Positions 41,501-50,332 are shown, counted from the stretch's first letter. The stretch: DNA of 64,000 nt from Lepidonotus clava (GCA_936440205.1 OW387145.1:12213396-12277395); one strand, 5' to 3'. The notes: a model not told the origin generated them from the letters alone. Made by a program: numbers and translations.

Positions 41501-43297
41501 TGGAAGTTTATCTTTACCATAAGATTTAGTGCTACCTCATATATTATCATTATTGCAAAGGAGAAGGATTTTACTGAAATGTTTTTTATGAATATGTAGA
41601 CAAATACTCATCTGGAACATCAACTGAGCATTGTTCATGACAGTACAAAGAATGCTATCGTAATAAATCTAAAAAAAATATATAGACCATATGTTTGAGA
41701 AAATAACTGTACAAGAATATATTCTGAATACTACATCATTTGCCATAAATGCAGATAATTTTCCCACAATTTGTGGTTGATGTGAAATTGCCATGATTTA
41801 CGAACGAACCTCAGTTTCCCTTGTAGGTGCATCATGACCCGATACAGATCTCAGTCCGTTGCCTGCTCTCCTGCCTCCTTCAAGCATGTCTAGTGATCTA
41901 AGCCTGGTCCCCACTGAGCACAACCATACCTCGCCGACTAAAGTGACTTAATCGTCAACCAATTAAATGCCCAGGTACCAGACTGGTGGACAACAAACCC
42001 TGTTTTTGGGGTGTAGTTGGCCAACTAACATCAAGAATATGAAACATGTCTGATATATGGGGTGTTTATTCAGCCAAACGAAGAACTTTAGTTGCCCAAC
42101 AACAAGTCTTTACCAAAATATGTTTTGGTGGCCCAGTGGGGGCCAGCTTTTACTGAGAGGCCTCTAGCTCCTCAGGCCAATTCCGAAAAAGGAAAATTAA
42201 TTTTGTTTTCATTCTTTCAGGCTGTCGATGCTTCTAATGCTCTGTCAAGGTCTTCTTCTTCCTCTTCAATTCCTGTGGCAACTAAAAAGAGTGCCCTGTC
42301 TAGTCCGACTAGAAGAACTTCTGCCCCTTCGACTATTTCTGGTTTGAAATCTGCCTCAGATGTGAAGACTAAGGGTCCTCCTTCAGCTGCTGGGGTATCT
42401 ACATCAGTGTGTAACCCCTATGGTCCCACACCGAGAAAAACCGGCGCTAGGAAATCCTCACCATCTCCAACGAGCACGAGCTCGTGGAAATCGAGGAGTA
42501 GTTATACCGGTTCCTGGAAATAAGCAAGATTTGGTTTACTTTTGATTAATTAAGAGAAATTCAACCCAAATTAAGTTTCATTAATTCTAAGTTTCTTTAG
42601 AAGATAAAGGTTATGTAAATCATATCATCTGATCGTGATTGTTCTCGTTTTAGGAAACGCTTTTGTAAAAACAAAAATTTAATGGAGAAAATTGTACTCA
42701 CCACTGTATTAATTGACAGAAAAGGTTTAAAATTCATAGGAATTGTTTCCATTAGTTTCCGGGGTTCTTATCATGGATGGATGTCCTTCATTAGTTCAGC
42801 TTGTCCTAGGTATAGACTAGTTTTTATTGATTCATATTGAAAAAGTAGAGGGCCAAGTAGCAATTGAGAATGGCAATTTCCACTAACTCATGTTTGAACT
42901 AGAAACTCTTGACCGATTCAGTTCCTCCACCTACAGGTTTCCAGCATGTGGATAGTCTGTTGTATTGTTAGTCAAGAGAATGGATTAACTTTGTTGTTTG
43001 ACATTTTCAGAAGCTGCACATGAGGACATGTTTAATCTAACAACAGCATGGTGTGTTTGCAATGTGATCCACATCTCTAACAGACATTTGTTCAGATGAA
43101 GTTCAAATTTCTTGATGAGTTGCTGATTTCTGTTCTTCTCAGTGAATTCTGTTCTTCGCAATGAATGCCATTGATGTTCATCATGTTGATAGTTGTGCCT
43201 CTTAGTGATAATGTCCCTTTCACACTAACAGGCCTACCACTATGGGACCCTCCCACGTCAGAAAACCCGGACTCGCTCGTCCATTAGGAAGAACTGA
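8519..43297 (+). CDS. REEP1-4 family ER-shaping protein, whole gene (spliced)
   Basis: Receptor-expression-enhancing proteins of the REEP1-4 group sit in the ER membrane through hydrophobic hairpins of the TB2/DP1/HVA22 domain, bend tubules and link ER to microtubules through a basic C-terminal tail. Coding exons by eye: 8519-8550, 21319-21391, 32082-32158, 32498-32618, 33269-33382, then either 35466-35541 or 36596-36716, then 37366-37503, 38504-38577 and a terminal exon at 42221-42523 (or 43232-43297 and others). Every junction has AG/GT and matching phase. The main product is 350 residues; with the other middle exon it is 335. The N-terminus [21 protein letters not shown] and the segment [19 protein letters not shown] match REEP1 closely, including the conserved LYPAY and YVKWMMYW blocks. 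The tail is Ser/Arg/Lys-rich. The gene is intact. It is divergent from the KDM3-family gene, the same arrangement as in vertebrates. Confidence 0.94.
12982..13199. mobile_element. 218-bp MITE, ends CAGTGTCCGAAATTAAGG, 5-bp target duplication
   Basis: Perfect 18-bp inverted ends flank an AT-rich interior that contains several copies of GGGTGCATGATTTT. TCTGT is repeated on both sides (12977-12981 and 13200-13204). No coding capacity. A related right end, CCTTAATTTCGGACACAGT, lies at 21666-21684, and a related interior (GTGCACCATCAGG, CATGCACACCGGGTGC) at about 29390-29435. The superfamily is unassigned: the CAGTG start recalls hAT, but a 5-bp duplication does not fit the usual 8 bp. Confidence 0.75.
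16177..16196 (+). repeat. G20 homopolymer
   Basis: Twenty consecutive G bases lie inside REEP intron 1. The length is prone to sequencing or assembly error. Confidence 0.85.
17725..17969. mobile_element. 245-bp MITE with CAGAGATGCCACT ends
   Basis: The left end CAGAGATGCCACTTTT mirrors the right end AGTGGCATCTCTG. Just inside the ends are repeated palindromes of the form AAATACGGATTTCCGTATTT. There is no coding capacity and I see no clear target duplication. A hAT-like origin is possible from the CAGAG start. Confidence 0.65.
18191..18340 (+). mobile_element. tRNA-derived SINE head (degenerate)
   Basis: GAGAGTTAGCTCAGTGGTGA matches a tRNA 5' half and A box (TTAGCTCAGTGG). A poor B box, GGTTAGTTTTCT, lies about 45 bases further on, where GGTTCGAATCC would stand in an intact element. 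The cloverleaf cannot be completed, so this is not a functional tRNA gene. The right boundary is a guess. Confidence 0.45.
19719..20263 (-). other. GC-rich, proline-rich open stretch of unknown nature
   Basis: This part of REEP intron 1 is much richer in G and C than its surroundings, and the minus strand is open in two consecutive 85-90-residue frames rich in Pro, Gly and Ser. A GTGAGT donor-like site sits near 20230 on the minus strand. The peptides match no family I recognise. A CpG-rich regulatory region or an antisense transcript start are both possible, and a real protein exon is less likely. Confidence 0.25.
21319..21391 (+). CDS. REEP exon 2 ([10 protein letters not shown] ... NVKEY)
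   Basis: The acceptor TTTTCAG and donor TAT|GTGAGT bound 73 bases that complete Ile-11 and encode the first hydrophobic hairpin with the conserved LYPAY motif. This is the start of the TB2/DP1/HVA22 domain. Confidence 0.95.
22318..22392 (+). repeat. Three-copy 25-bp tandem repeat
   Basis: The unit TTTGTACTATGATTTAGGAA plus AATAT occurs three times head to tail. The third copy differs at one base, so the array is young. Confidence 0.9.
23640..23905. promoter_or_regulatory. CpG-rich stretch with three YY1-like motifs
   Basis: AACATGGCGCC at about 23641, CAAGATGGCGCG at about 23668 and the strong match GAAGATGGCGGC at about 23889 lie within 260 bp of CpG-rich sequence next to a Harbinger-like MITE. 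A further CAAGATGGCGCG lies near 18941. This could be an internal or antisense promoter, or part of a transposon. No transcript can be shown. Confidence 0.3.
23910..24396. mobile_element. 487-bp Harbinger-like MITE, TAA target duplication
   Basis: The ends CACGTCCGTAGGTC and GACCTACGGACGTG are perfectly inverted and flanked by TAA on both sides (23907-23909 and 24397-24399), as in PIF/Harbinger insertions. Subterminal repeats of the same word occur on the left (CACGTCCGTAGGTC twice) and as several GACGGGACC words on the right. No transposase remains are seen. Confidence 0.65.
24791..24832 (-). repeat. Dispersed GTCGTCCATTAATTACGTA-type repeat, copy 3
   Basis: On the minus strand it reads AAGGGGTCGTCCATTAATTA followed by CGTACGCACAAAGGGGTGGG. 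This is the least diverged copy in the window and the best guide to the family consensus. Confidence 0.6.
26549..26890 (-). mobile_element. 5'-truncated LINE fragment (reverse transcriptase C-terminus)
   Basis: The minus strand stays open for over 100 residues that look like the end of a non-LTR retrotransposon polyprotein. An [11 protein letters not shown] block is followed by [16 protein letters not shown], then [16 protein letters not shown] and a closing N-x-F-M-N-L-I-K segment. In Jockey/CR1-like and related LINEs the same order is seen as L-RR-LLLLMYK, TR ... P, and (F)RG-LWNSLP. The catalytic FADD box and endonuclease are absent, so this is a dead 3' piece. The exact clade cannot be set by eye. 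Confidence 0.6.
27831..27892 (+). repeat. 62-bp direct repeat, copy A
   Basis: Starting GCAATTATTTATGCAAATAT, this segment is identical base for base to 28669-28730. The 776 bp between the copies is unique. The two flanks do not resemble each other outside the 62 bp. Confidence 0.9.
28669..28730 (+). repeat. 62-bp direct repeat, copy B
   Basis: Identical to 27831-27892. Possible sources are a template-switch duplication, two recent insertions of one short element, or short terminal direct repeats of an unrecognised element between them. Confidence 0.9.
29130..29183 (+). repeat. Dispersed GTCGTCCATTAATTACGTA-type repeat, copy 4
   Basis: It starts AAGGGGTCTTCCATTAAGTA and continues CGTGCGCACATTTTCTAAAA. 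It shares the longest match with the copy at 5101-5152, which is in the other orientation. Confidence 0.55.
30757..31295 (+). repeat. Minisatellite, about 35-bp unit, about 16 copies
   Basis: Units of the form TGCTATAGGGACAGAACATA + AGGGTAACCCTC repeat with moderate divergence and some truncated copies. Some units carry TTGTTGTAACATAAGG instead. The array lies in REEP intron 2, about 800 bp before exon 3. Confidence 0.85.
31605..31828. mobile_element. Foldback element of about 220 bp
   Basis: Outer ends GGAACGAAAATCAGT and ACTGACTTTTGTTC are nearly inverted. An inner pair, CAGTATGTCTGAAATATTTA and AATATTGCGGACATACTG with AATGAGCT / AGCTCATT between, would form a long hairpin. The interior repeats the word ATCAGT many times. 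No coding capacity; it is a MITE-like foldback of unknown family. Confidence 0.55.
32082..32158 (+). CDS. REEP exon 3 ([19 protein letters not shown] ...)
   Basis: CTCTGCAG precedes GTA AAA TGG, and the exon ends TG|GTAAGT within a Trp codon. It encodes the most conserved REEP block, a long hydrophobic hairpin segment ending ADIFVAW. Confidence 0.97.
32498..32618 (+). CDS. REEP exon 4 ([18 protein letters not shown] ...)
   Basis: The acceptor TTTCCAG and donor AAG|GTGAGA bound 121 bases. The peptide has PFYYE, LWLLSP and LYRKFLHP, all diagnostic for REEP1-4, and ends in the basic AKREK. Confidence 0.97.
33269..33382 (+). CDS. REEP exon 5 ([14 protein letters not shown] ... TAIK)
   Basis: The 114-base exon is in phase 0 at both ends. 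It corresponds to the EIDDCL-QAKDRSY amphipathic region of human REEP1 that follows the membrane domain. It joins to one of two alternative exons downstream. Confidence 0.95.
33383..35465 (+). other. REEP intron 5 (2.1 kb)
   Basis: AT-rich intron. The only structure seen is a diverged two-copy tandem duplication of about 40 bp at 34513-34593 ending GAAGGAACAA. Confidence 0.6.
35466..35541 (+). CDS. REEP alternative exon 6a ([15 protein letters not shown] ... DETG)
   Basis: CTCCTCAG precedes AGT CAG TTC, and the exon ends ACA G|GTGATG. It encodes [15 protein letters not shown] followed by [10 protein letters not shown] and one base of the next codon. It starts in phase 0 and ends in phase 1, exactly as 36596-36716 does. 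Including both, or neither, brings a stop codon soon after, so one or the other must be used. The coding-like peptide and clean splice sites support it, but it has no obvious match in human REEP1. Transcript evidence is lacking. Confidence 0.7.
36108..36312. mobile_element. 205-bp MITE with CAGGCACGTAGCCAGG ends
   Basis: The left end CAGGCACGTAGCCAGG mirrors CTGGCTACGGGCCTG on the right with some divergence (GGCTACGGGCCTG at 36300-36312). This CAGGC...GTAGCCAGG type is common among hAT-like non-autonomous elements. No clean target duplication is seen. It lies between the two alternative REEP exons. Confidence 0.55.
36596..36716 (+). CDS. REEP alternative exon 6b ([18 protein letters not shown] ...)
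   Basis: TGCCTCCAG precedes GGA CAG ACA, and the donor is ACA G|GTGAAA. The 121 bases encode [18 protein letters not shown], matching the GQGALSERLRSFSMQDL region of human REEP1, so this is the ancestral exon. It ends DVELDDETG, similar in both peptide and DNA to the end of 35466-35541. Confidence 0.93.
37366..37503 (+). CDS. REEP exon 7 ([13 protein letters not shown] ...)
   Basis: ATTTACAG precedes AT AAC AGA, which completes an Asp codon after either alternative exon. The peptide is highly charged, with [11 protein letters not shown] and the basic [11 protein letters not shown], typical of a microtubule-binding REEP tail. The donor CTG|GTCAGT has C at position +3. Confidence 0.88.
37660..38173. 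mobile_element. 514-bp non-autonomous DNA transposon, ends AAGGTTGCCACTG
   Basis: The left end CAAGGTTGCCACTGATAAGG mirrors CAGTGGCAACCCTGG on the right. The flanks carry ACATA on both sides (37655-37659 and 38174-38178). The interior repeats GTCAGGGAAAA many times on the left and again near the right end. No transposase remains. Superfamily unassigned. Confidence 0.65.
38504..38577 (+). CDS. REEP exon 8 ([13 protein letters not shown] ... SHKE)
   Basis: The acceptor GTTTCAG and donor GAG|GTAAGA bound 74 bases. The peptide is acidic, then basic ([20 protein letters not shown]). The exon ends in phase 0, which lets it join to any of several downstream phase-0 exons. Confidence 0.88.
38788..38979 (+). 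CDS. Candidate alternative 3' exon of REEP (a)
   Basis: A pyrimidine-rich tract ending GCTGTGAG precedes 64 codons starting [16 protein letters not shown], rich in Ser and Arg, closed by a stop. An AATAAA lies at 38995-39000. Phase 0 fits exon 8. The splice site and the peptide are only suggestive; intron sequence open by chance is the alternative. Confidence 0.3.
   Translation, partial: LTEVGRPKRHDLALRCDRSPSCRVTHRSSRSHTGLTVPLVCPVIDAPSQSCLFFSYFNSAWIS
40071..40127 (+). CDS. Candidate alternative 3' exon of REEP (b)
   Basis: GTCTGTTTTAG precedes 18 codons, [18 protein letters not shown], then a stop. AATAAA lies at 40625-40630. Phase 0 fits exon 8. The basic and Ser-rich start is like other REEP tails. 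The same bases in another frame are also open up to a possible donor near 40172, so the exon might be internal instead. Confidence 0.35.
   Translation, partial: KRRHLQRSSTFAGPYTES
40931..40936 (+). CDS. Candidate 6-nt REEP microexon (Asp-Lys)
   Basis: A long pyrimidine tract ending TATGTGTCAG is followed by GATAAG and then the strong donor GTAAGA. In phase 0 the microexon adds Asp-Lys between exon 8 and the terminal exon and keeps the frame. Six-base exons flanked by such strong sites are known from neural microexon programmes. No transcript evidence is available. Confidence 0.5.
42221..42523 (+). CDS. REEP exon 9, long Ser-rich C-terminus
   Basis: ATTCTTTCAG precedes GCT GTC GAT, and 100 codons run to TAA. 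The peptide is rich in Ser, Lys, Arg and Thr (for example [15 protein letters not shown] and [13 protein letters not shown]) and ends SSYTGSWK. Such tails bind microtubules and are phosphorylated in REEP3/4 of vertebrates. No polyadenylation signal lies close behind the stop; the nearest AATAAA seen is at 45205. Confidence 0.85.
   Translation, partial: AVDASNALSRSSSSSSIPVATKKSALSSPTRRTSAPSTISGLKSASDVKTKGPPSAAGVSTSVCNPYGPTPRKTGARKSSPSPTSTSSWKSRSSYTGSWK
43232..43297 (+). CDS. REEP alternative terminal exon ([17 protein letters not shown] ...)
   Basis: CACACTAACAG precedes 21 codons, [20 protein letters not shown] plus Asn, and a TGA at 43295-43297. It is in phase 0 and can follow exon 8 directly, giving a 271-residue protein without the Ser-rich tail. 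The basic TRTRSSIRK end resembles the ends of other REEP tails. Exon 9 has its own stop, so these two exons are alternatives. Confidence 0.7.
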   Translation, partial: AYHYGTLPRQKTRTRSSIRKN

Positions 43298-45230
43298 TCG
43301 CCCGCCCGACATGTTGGCCGCTGCGCGTCCTCCTCCTCTGTACTTGAAGCCAGCCTTCTCACCCGTGATATTGAATCGCTGCTCCCCAAAGCAGGTCCCA
43401 TCAGTAGACATCAACTGTCATGAGAATACTCTATCATGTCCCCCAAACCAACTAGAAGAATCACAATAGAAGGAAATGGTCAAGTGAAAAGCTAACAGTA
43501 CCCAAATTATGAGCATCAATTAGACTTCATTTACATAGGAGCAAAGTCCAATGGTTTTAGGGTCAACCTCATATAAAGTAACCTTTTTGCACTGTTGTCT
43601 ACTTCTGGACTTATCATGTGTATTTTTGTGAGTAGACGGTGCAGACCAGTTTCATGATGGTTGATACTTGAATTCTTACCCCTTTCTGATATCCCTTCAA
43701 CAGCATGTTATCATGGCTTGGTAGTGTAGCGGTTTCGGTTCCTTTCGTTGACTTGCGATTTACCCCAGCGCAAGTAATTAGAACAAGGCCCTGTAGACTT
43801 TATTAGAATTAATTATTTGTAGTGAATATTGTAGGTCCACGGTCTTGTACATGTAAAACATAAAAAAAATGGTGCGAATGAAGTTAAAGAAGAAACGGCT
43901 CAAGATGAACTAGCTCTGTAAGAGCAAGAAAATATTGCTATGCAGAGAGATGTCAAAAGAGTTGGTTGGTGTGAAGAATGTGACATATCAACTCTTGGAA
44001 GCCAAGGTATTGACTGAAAGTCACAAATATGGATCCTTGTACATCAAGGATCAGTGGATGGTTTGTTCAATAGTTTTGTTTTTAGCCATATCTTTGTCAT
44101 AATAATATGTTATTGTAAAGGTCTTTGCAAGTGGGTTTTCCTGCCTTATTAGTTTCAGTCAACTAGAATCTCAAAGAAAGCACATTTCTGAACCACCTTA
44201 GAAGTGGCCTGATTGAAGAACTGCGAATGGAGTGCATCATTGGAAACCTTCGTGGTTTTCACTCTTCCTGCACAGAACAGGAGTACAGTAGAAACCCACT
44301 TAACGACAGCTTCAATTAAATGACCACCTCCCTTAAAGGTTGGTCTCCGCGGTCGTTCAATGAGGTTACAACGGAGAACACCTCCTGTATTAGTTTCTCC
44401 TGTACTAGCTGTTAAATAATCATGAGGGTATATACATATACGTGTAATATTTGTACATCAAGCTTTTTTGTATATTTCAATGTATAAAACAAGATTGAGA
44501 GTATTGAGAATGAAGAAACAGCATGTTACATTAAATCGATTTTGCTGTTGAGATATTGATCGTTCACATGTTTGTAAAGTGTAAATATGCCTTAAAGTCA
44601 GTTGCAAAGAAAGTTTGAATTTGGTTTGATTTTCCGAGTGGATGGAATCTTCACTAGCACTGTACATATAGTTGTGATGTTTGATTGAACCGGTCAGTGA
44701 GAAAGGCGTCTAAGTTTGAGTACTACAGGTTATAAGACGTTGAAATGGCCCAAAAGAGAGAAACTACAGTGAGAGACATTTTGTGAGAAAAAGAAATGGT
44801 AAGACAGCTTAATATTCCATACGGAGAGCTGCGCAAGAGAATAATTATTTAGCCGTGTAAAACATTGAGCTCCCATTCGAAAATGGCTACCATATTAATA
44901 AGCTTTCTCGACGAACACGTACAACTGAACCTGATTGAAATTGTTCATTGACATTGGATGAGGTGTTGTAGCTGGAAACAAACTATCATAACCGTTCATA
45001 GCGCCAATGTTTCGAGACTTTTTCCCCAAACTAAGAAACGATCTCTCCATTCAAATACTTAATCTTACGCTAATACAAAACTGTCGGTAGTGGTGTGCTT
45101 TTGGCTTTTGCTAATTTTAACAATTGATAATTGTGCTTTGAAACATTAGGCCATCATATTAGGTCCATTGTATCGTCATTCAACATTAAACGAAGCAAGG
45201 CAATAATAAAAGTGAAAATATTATAGGAAA
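43298..45230 (+). other. Probable REEP 3' UTR
   Basis: No further exon is seen. The first clear AATAAA after the last REEP stop is at 45205-45210, which would make a 3' UTR of about 1.9 kb. Later AATAAA signals also occur (about 47029). Confidence 0.45.
45205..45210 (+). terminator. Candidate REEP polyadenylation signal
   Basis: AATAAA inside GCAATAATAAAAGTG. It is the first canonical signal downstream of the 43297 stop. Confidence 0.4.
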
Positions 45231-48210
45231 ATAAGTATAATATATCCAACAGGATAATAGATCTGTATTATTCGTTTTACCAGGGTTTGTATGTGGTTTG
45301 GGTAATGTATTTTCATAATACTCTATGTTTTAATTGAGCGCCAGGAGATGTATTCCTTGTGTTATTCCTGTAAGATACCACATAACTGGCGACTTATCAG
45401 TGTCGCCCTAGGTATACATGTTAAGCTTCCATGTGTAAAAACATCATATCCAGAGTATGACTGGAACTATTTTAATATTCAGTCTAAGATCAGGATCGGC
45501 CAAAACTATATAAGAGTAATGCAAAGCGCTTTGAGATCTAGCTTCTAACCTCTGGCTTGTCATTTATCATGATCTCGTATAAACTATGCTTTATGGGTAC
45601 AGTGTAAACATGGAAACTTAAAGCTATGACATATATCTCTCATGACAGGTCTACACTGTGTATTCTGATGTAATGCTTTAACCTGCAGGTTGCTAAGTTG
45701 ATTACTAAGATGTTTACTTGTTGATAAGTTGTATGTATTCCGTGAATGAGGTTTTTGTGTGGCTCCCTGTTGGTTCGGACTTTGTCCAGTTGTGAACTCT
45801 GAATTGACGCCTTCCAGGATGAATATTCAGGGTAGTAATGGGCAGTATTCTAATTTATTATTTAGTCAATTATCATGAGAAATGAACGTTGTGAATGGGC
45901 GTTTTTATTCCTAAACTTTCCTAGTTTGATAGATACACTTGTGCGTCGTCAAAGATGGTTAGTATAAACTTCTTTTTTTTCAATTACAAAAATGTTAAAT
46001 ATAGAGTTATTTCTCGTCTTAGAACGCCTATGCGTGCATGTTTCTATTTCTCCACATGTTCTTCGGACACTTAAAGTGCAAAGTAGATAAAATAGATTTG
46101 TCTTTAAATGATGATAGTTAATGAAATCTCACCTAGTTTAAGACTACACAAAACTTTGTGACGCAACTACCATAGTATCAATATGTTTCTCCTATTATAT
46201 GGGATCAAGGTATGGCATGCGTCAGTTCCCGTTGTTATATGTGCGAACATTCTTCAGTTTGAATGCTTTATATAAGGCGTCATCAATCCTATCTGTTATC
46301 TAAGCGTGATTTGGGGATCTTATTGGGACAGGCAAGGCAAAACGCGTTCACTTTTTAGGGTAATTCAACTTGCTTATCCTATTTTTTTCTATTATGGTTA
46401 TGGCAAACTAGTATAGCTTTCCTGCTGAAAGGAAAGGGGGAAAAAAGAGTTAAAATCTCCTAGAAATCCAGTTAACACAAAGAAGACTTCAATTAAAAAA
46501 TTAACATATCTGAATTCAAAAAAGCTATGTGATTGCGTTTTTGGAGAGCAACATCGTAAGCAAAAATCTAGCAAATTTGGGTGTGATATTGTGATTGTTG
46601 TGAGTTTTTTCCGCCCTGCTCCCTCCCTTGTTATTGTAGGTACCCAGCCCCCCTAACTCATTCCCCTCAACCTAAACGCCTTCGCCTGCATTTTAAAGTG
46701 TCACTGTGTATATACTGTTAAAACAAGTTACTGTTTCAGTTATTATCTCAATGAAAACCCGTTTGGCTGGGGATGGGGGAGCTAACATTATTAATGAGGG
46801 CCGAAGCTCGTCCCCTGTTGGCTCCCCCAGCCCCCCATTCAGGAGGTGATACTTAATGGTCAAGCCCACTCAGTTCACGACACCGTATGATGATACTGTT
46901 GGGGCGCAGGTCGCTATGACCGCGCCCCCTACTGGCCGTATTGGGTGGGGTCTATTTTTGTACAGGGGTTGGTTGTGTCCCCTCGCCAAGGGAATTTTCT
47001 CTGTGGATGGAAATGGTTATTTTGAAGCAAATAAATATTCAACATGAAACTACTTGCCGTCTTCCAGTCTCTTTATGTGCAACATACGATAGTACCGCAA
47101 TATATGCCATATAAGGGTCCCGATTTAGTAATGTGCCGTGTGACACCGATCAGAACTTATAGGGAAACCACACTGAAATAATTACGTTAAGCCAGTTTCA
47201 ATATAAATTGGCGTCCTCGTGACTCCAATTTCAATTAAGACCAAAAAGAATCGAACCAAAATAACAATGAGGGCATCAATATTTAGGATCAACCCCCGAT
47301 ATATCAAAGCGGTGTCTCAATAGTAATATGAAAAAAAAAGTTTGTATTTCAATAACATGGGACATGAGTGACACCTAGTTAACCTAACTTACCAATGTTA
47401 ATGTCTATTATACCAGCTGGCGCCACCAGTGCTTCCAAAGAGGTAAAGAGAGCGACCAGATCAAATCAGTTCTCTCCTGAACTCCTTTCTCATTGAAGTA
47501 TGTAGTGACATTTAGAATCACGATCATAGGAAATTCAATTATAACCCAATCTGAAGCCTCTATCCAATCTCTAAATTGGCTATGATTCATCATGGTAACG
47601 TCTAGACTGAGGCATGAACTGCAATACACCAAAAAAGGTCGCAACCTTATCGATATAAGGCCTCTGGTAAAGCAAATTTTACTGGTCACTTTGCAGACAA
47701 CAATGAAATTTATAGATCAAATTATAACCTTGACGAGTTTCATTGCATTCCTCTGTTTGTCGCTCCTGGGTAAAATCTACATCTTAATTGGATCAAAGCG
47801 AAAAATAGCCCAATATGACTTCTCAGATTTCAAAGTGTTTTATTTTCTCACCAGGTGGTGCTACTGTGCCACTTCTGATAGCTCAATTTACGTTATTACA
47901 ATTTAATTTCCAATTGAAATCAAGTTTTTTCTATGACCTACAAGAATTATATTTTAAGTTTTATTTTCTTCTGAACAGATGACAAGAGTGTGACCTGTCA
48001 GTAATCCCTTTAATTCATCCTAAAACGATTTTAAGGTAGACATGAGATGAGATTTCAAGGTTCACTTGAGAGACGCATGCCCCACCTATTGGTAGCTATG
48101 AAAGACTATTTTGAAAGCAAAAATTGATAGGGGCTTGATTATGTCCGTCTTAAAAAGATGAGACAAATAATATCCTCCAAAAAAGACTGAACAATCCTTG
48201 ATTTTTCATA

Positions 48211-48450
48211 CATTGCCAAACTGCTCTTCAGAGCGCCACCTGGAATAAATTAGTAGAAATAACCAAGATGCCTCAATTTTTCAATATCTTTAGTATTTAA
48301 CTTTCTCACAAACCTTGAATTTGTATTTATACAATGACAAACTGCTGTTTAGAGCGTACCCTGGTATAAATACGTAGAATTAACAAAGATTACTCAATTT
48401 TTCAATATGTTTAGTATTTAGACGTACCTTTCTCACAAACCTTCAATATT
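48211..48450 (+). repeat. Two-copy tandem duplication, about 121-bp unit
   Basis: Both units contain the words AACTGCT, then AGAGCG, CAATTTTTCAATAT, TTTAGTATTTA and CTTTCTCACAAACCTT in the same order. They are diverged by point changes and short indels, so the duplication is not recent. Confidence 0.8.
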
Positions 48451-49128
48451 GACTTTATTAGGTTTGAATATTTGCTCTGATATTAATACTACATATCCTA
48501 GAAATTGAAAAAGAATTCCATTATGCCTAGCAGACTAGTTTGTTTAGCATAGAACGAACAAGTGTCAATTTTCTTTTCATATTTCTCTATAATTATAGAA
48601 GCTAACTTTTCTACACATTTGGGGTAGATTGCATTGGTAACTTGAATTTAAGCCGAACATTTAAGCACCTTTAATAAAGACTGATCTCTGTCCTTTCGCA
48701 AATAAAATGCATCTCATTGGAGGCCTTTATCAAGTACAATAGTTCTCCGGTCTCTGTCTAGACTAAAATTGAGTTATTTCATGATCAATCTGCGACAAAT
48801 TCTCCAAAATAAATCCAATTTATGGGAAGAAATGTTTGTAATGCATATGAATAGGTATGTATTTGTTGTTTGGTCACATTTGTTTCTAAATTAATTAAAA
48901 CTAAATGTAAACAGACTGTTCATGTTATGTTTCTGAAAAAAAACTTTTCCAGTGCAGACTAGAAGGAGCGGTAGGACGTGTGCGGTGTGGGTTACTAGGC
49001 GTGTCACGACCGGTGCCAGGCGGAGGCAGTGGTAGAGGGGGGCAGCTGGTGTTTGTACACCTTCTGTGGGACCACAGGTAAACACAAGGCAGGGGCAGCA
49101 AAGACGGCAGAGGGTTGGTCCAGGTGGT

Positions 49129-49329
49129 ATCACACTACACGACATAAGCTGCAATATCGGCGCGTTATGATGATATTAAACAAATTCACATACAGGAGTC
49201 ATGTAATCAATAAAAATTTGAAATTTGGAGCATGCTACATATATGTGTCACAAAGAATGATATCTCACGTACGTGCCATTTCTCTGCGACATCATCATCA
49301 TATCGAAGCTCATGTCGTGTAGTGTAATA
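49129..49329. mobile_element. MITE of about 200 bp, ends ACTACACGACAT (unit 1)
   Basis: The left end ATCACACTACACGACATAAG and right end CATGTCGTGTAGTGTAAT are inverted. The interior is AT-rich with no coding capacity. An identical-class unit follows immediately. Confidence 0.6.
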
Positions 49330-49340
49330 GGGTCTTAAAT

Positions 49341-49540
49341 GGTATTATACAGCACGACATGAACTGCAATATAAGGATGACGCAGAGAAATCACAGAAGT
49401 TGGAGAGAAAATTCGTTGTTACACATGTGTCAGATAGTCCAAGTTGCCAATTTCAGACAATTATATCAGTCCTGTGGATGCGGATTTTCTGTAATATCAT
49501 ATCGTGCCAATATCGCAGCTCAAAGTCGTGTAGTGTACAA
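49341..49540. mobile_element. MITE of about 200 bp, ends CACGACAT (unit 2)
   Basis: The left end TATACAGCACGACATGAACT and right end AGTCGTGTAGTGTACA mirror each other and match unit 1. Both ends share GCAATAT / ATATCGCAGCT. The tandem layout suggests insertion of one copy next to another or local duplication followed by divergence. Confidence 0.6.
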
Positions 49541-50332
49541 GGGTCCTTAGTCTAGACGACACGTGATAACTACAGCTGGAGCCATAGTGGGCTATTAGCA
49601 AGGCATAGGGATATCATCGTATGCCATGTAATAACATCTTGTTACTAATGGTTATCCCTAAAAAGGCAAATTATTCGTCCATGATCGGTCGCGGCAATAA
49701 CATGATTTGAGCTGAAAATCACTGCATTGTTGGTTCGGAATAATATCTTGGACTAATTTGAGGATATCCATACAGGAAAGAATTTCTCCCTCCCTCCAAC
49801 TTACTTTTACCCTATTGTCATTTTCGTTTTTGTTAGAGAGGTACACACACGAGCGTGCAGAATGTGACTGCACTTGTTAGCACGTTTACTTGGTCTTGCC
49901 AGTAGATATAGGTTACCCTCACCCGTGCTACAGCCCTGCTTGTCCCGGCCTATAGGTGGTTATTTGGGTCTATTTGGGTCGTGTCAAGGTTTGTAGGTGG
50001 GATCTAAGAATGGCGGGATGTGTAGGTGGCCCCCGCCTGGATCCCTTTATGTAATGTACGTTACGTCAGGGGGTCAGGGTGTTGACTCGTGTACAAAGGT
50101 ATGTAGGAGTCCCCTCCCTGGACACTTATTTAGTCGGCCCTCTGAGTGTGTGCCTTCAAAGGTCAACACTCTCACCAGTCCACGTTAAAGGTCACAGACC
50201 ATCCAGGCAAAATGGTCTCTTAAGGTGTTTGTTAATAGCCTTAATGTAGGAGGGTGTGCTTGTGGTCAGTTTGGGTTCTCTAAGCATAGTATGCCGAACT
50301 TTGAAAGGTGCAAACTATATTTGACTCTGACT

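Noticed and set aside
43721-43790. tRNA-like stretch GGCTTGGTAGTGTAGCGG
   Set aside because: It has an A-box-like word but no B box and no cloverleaf pairing.
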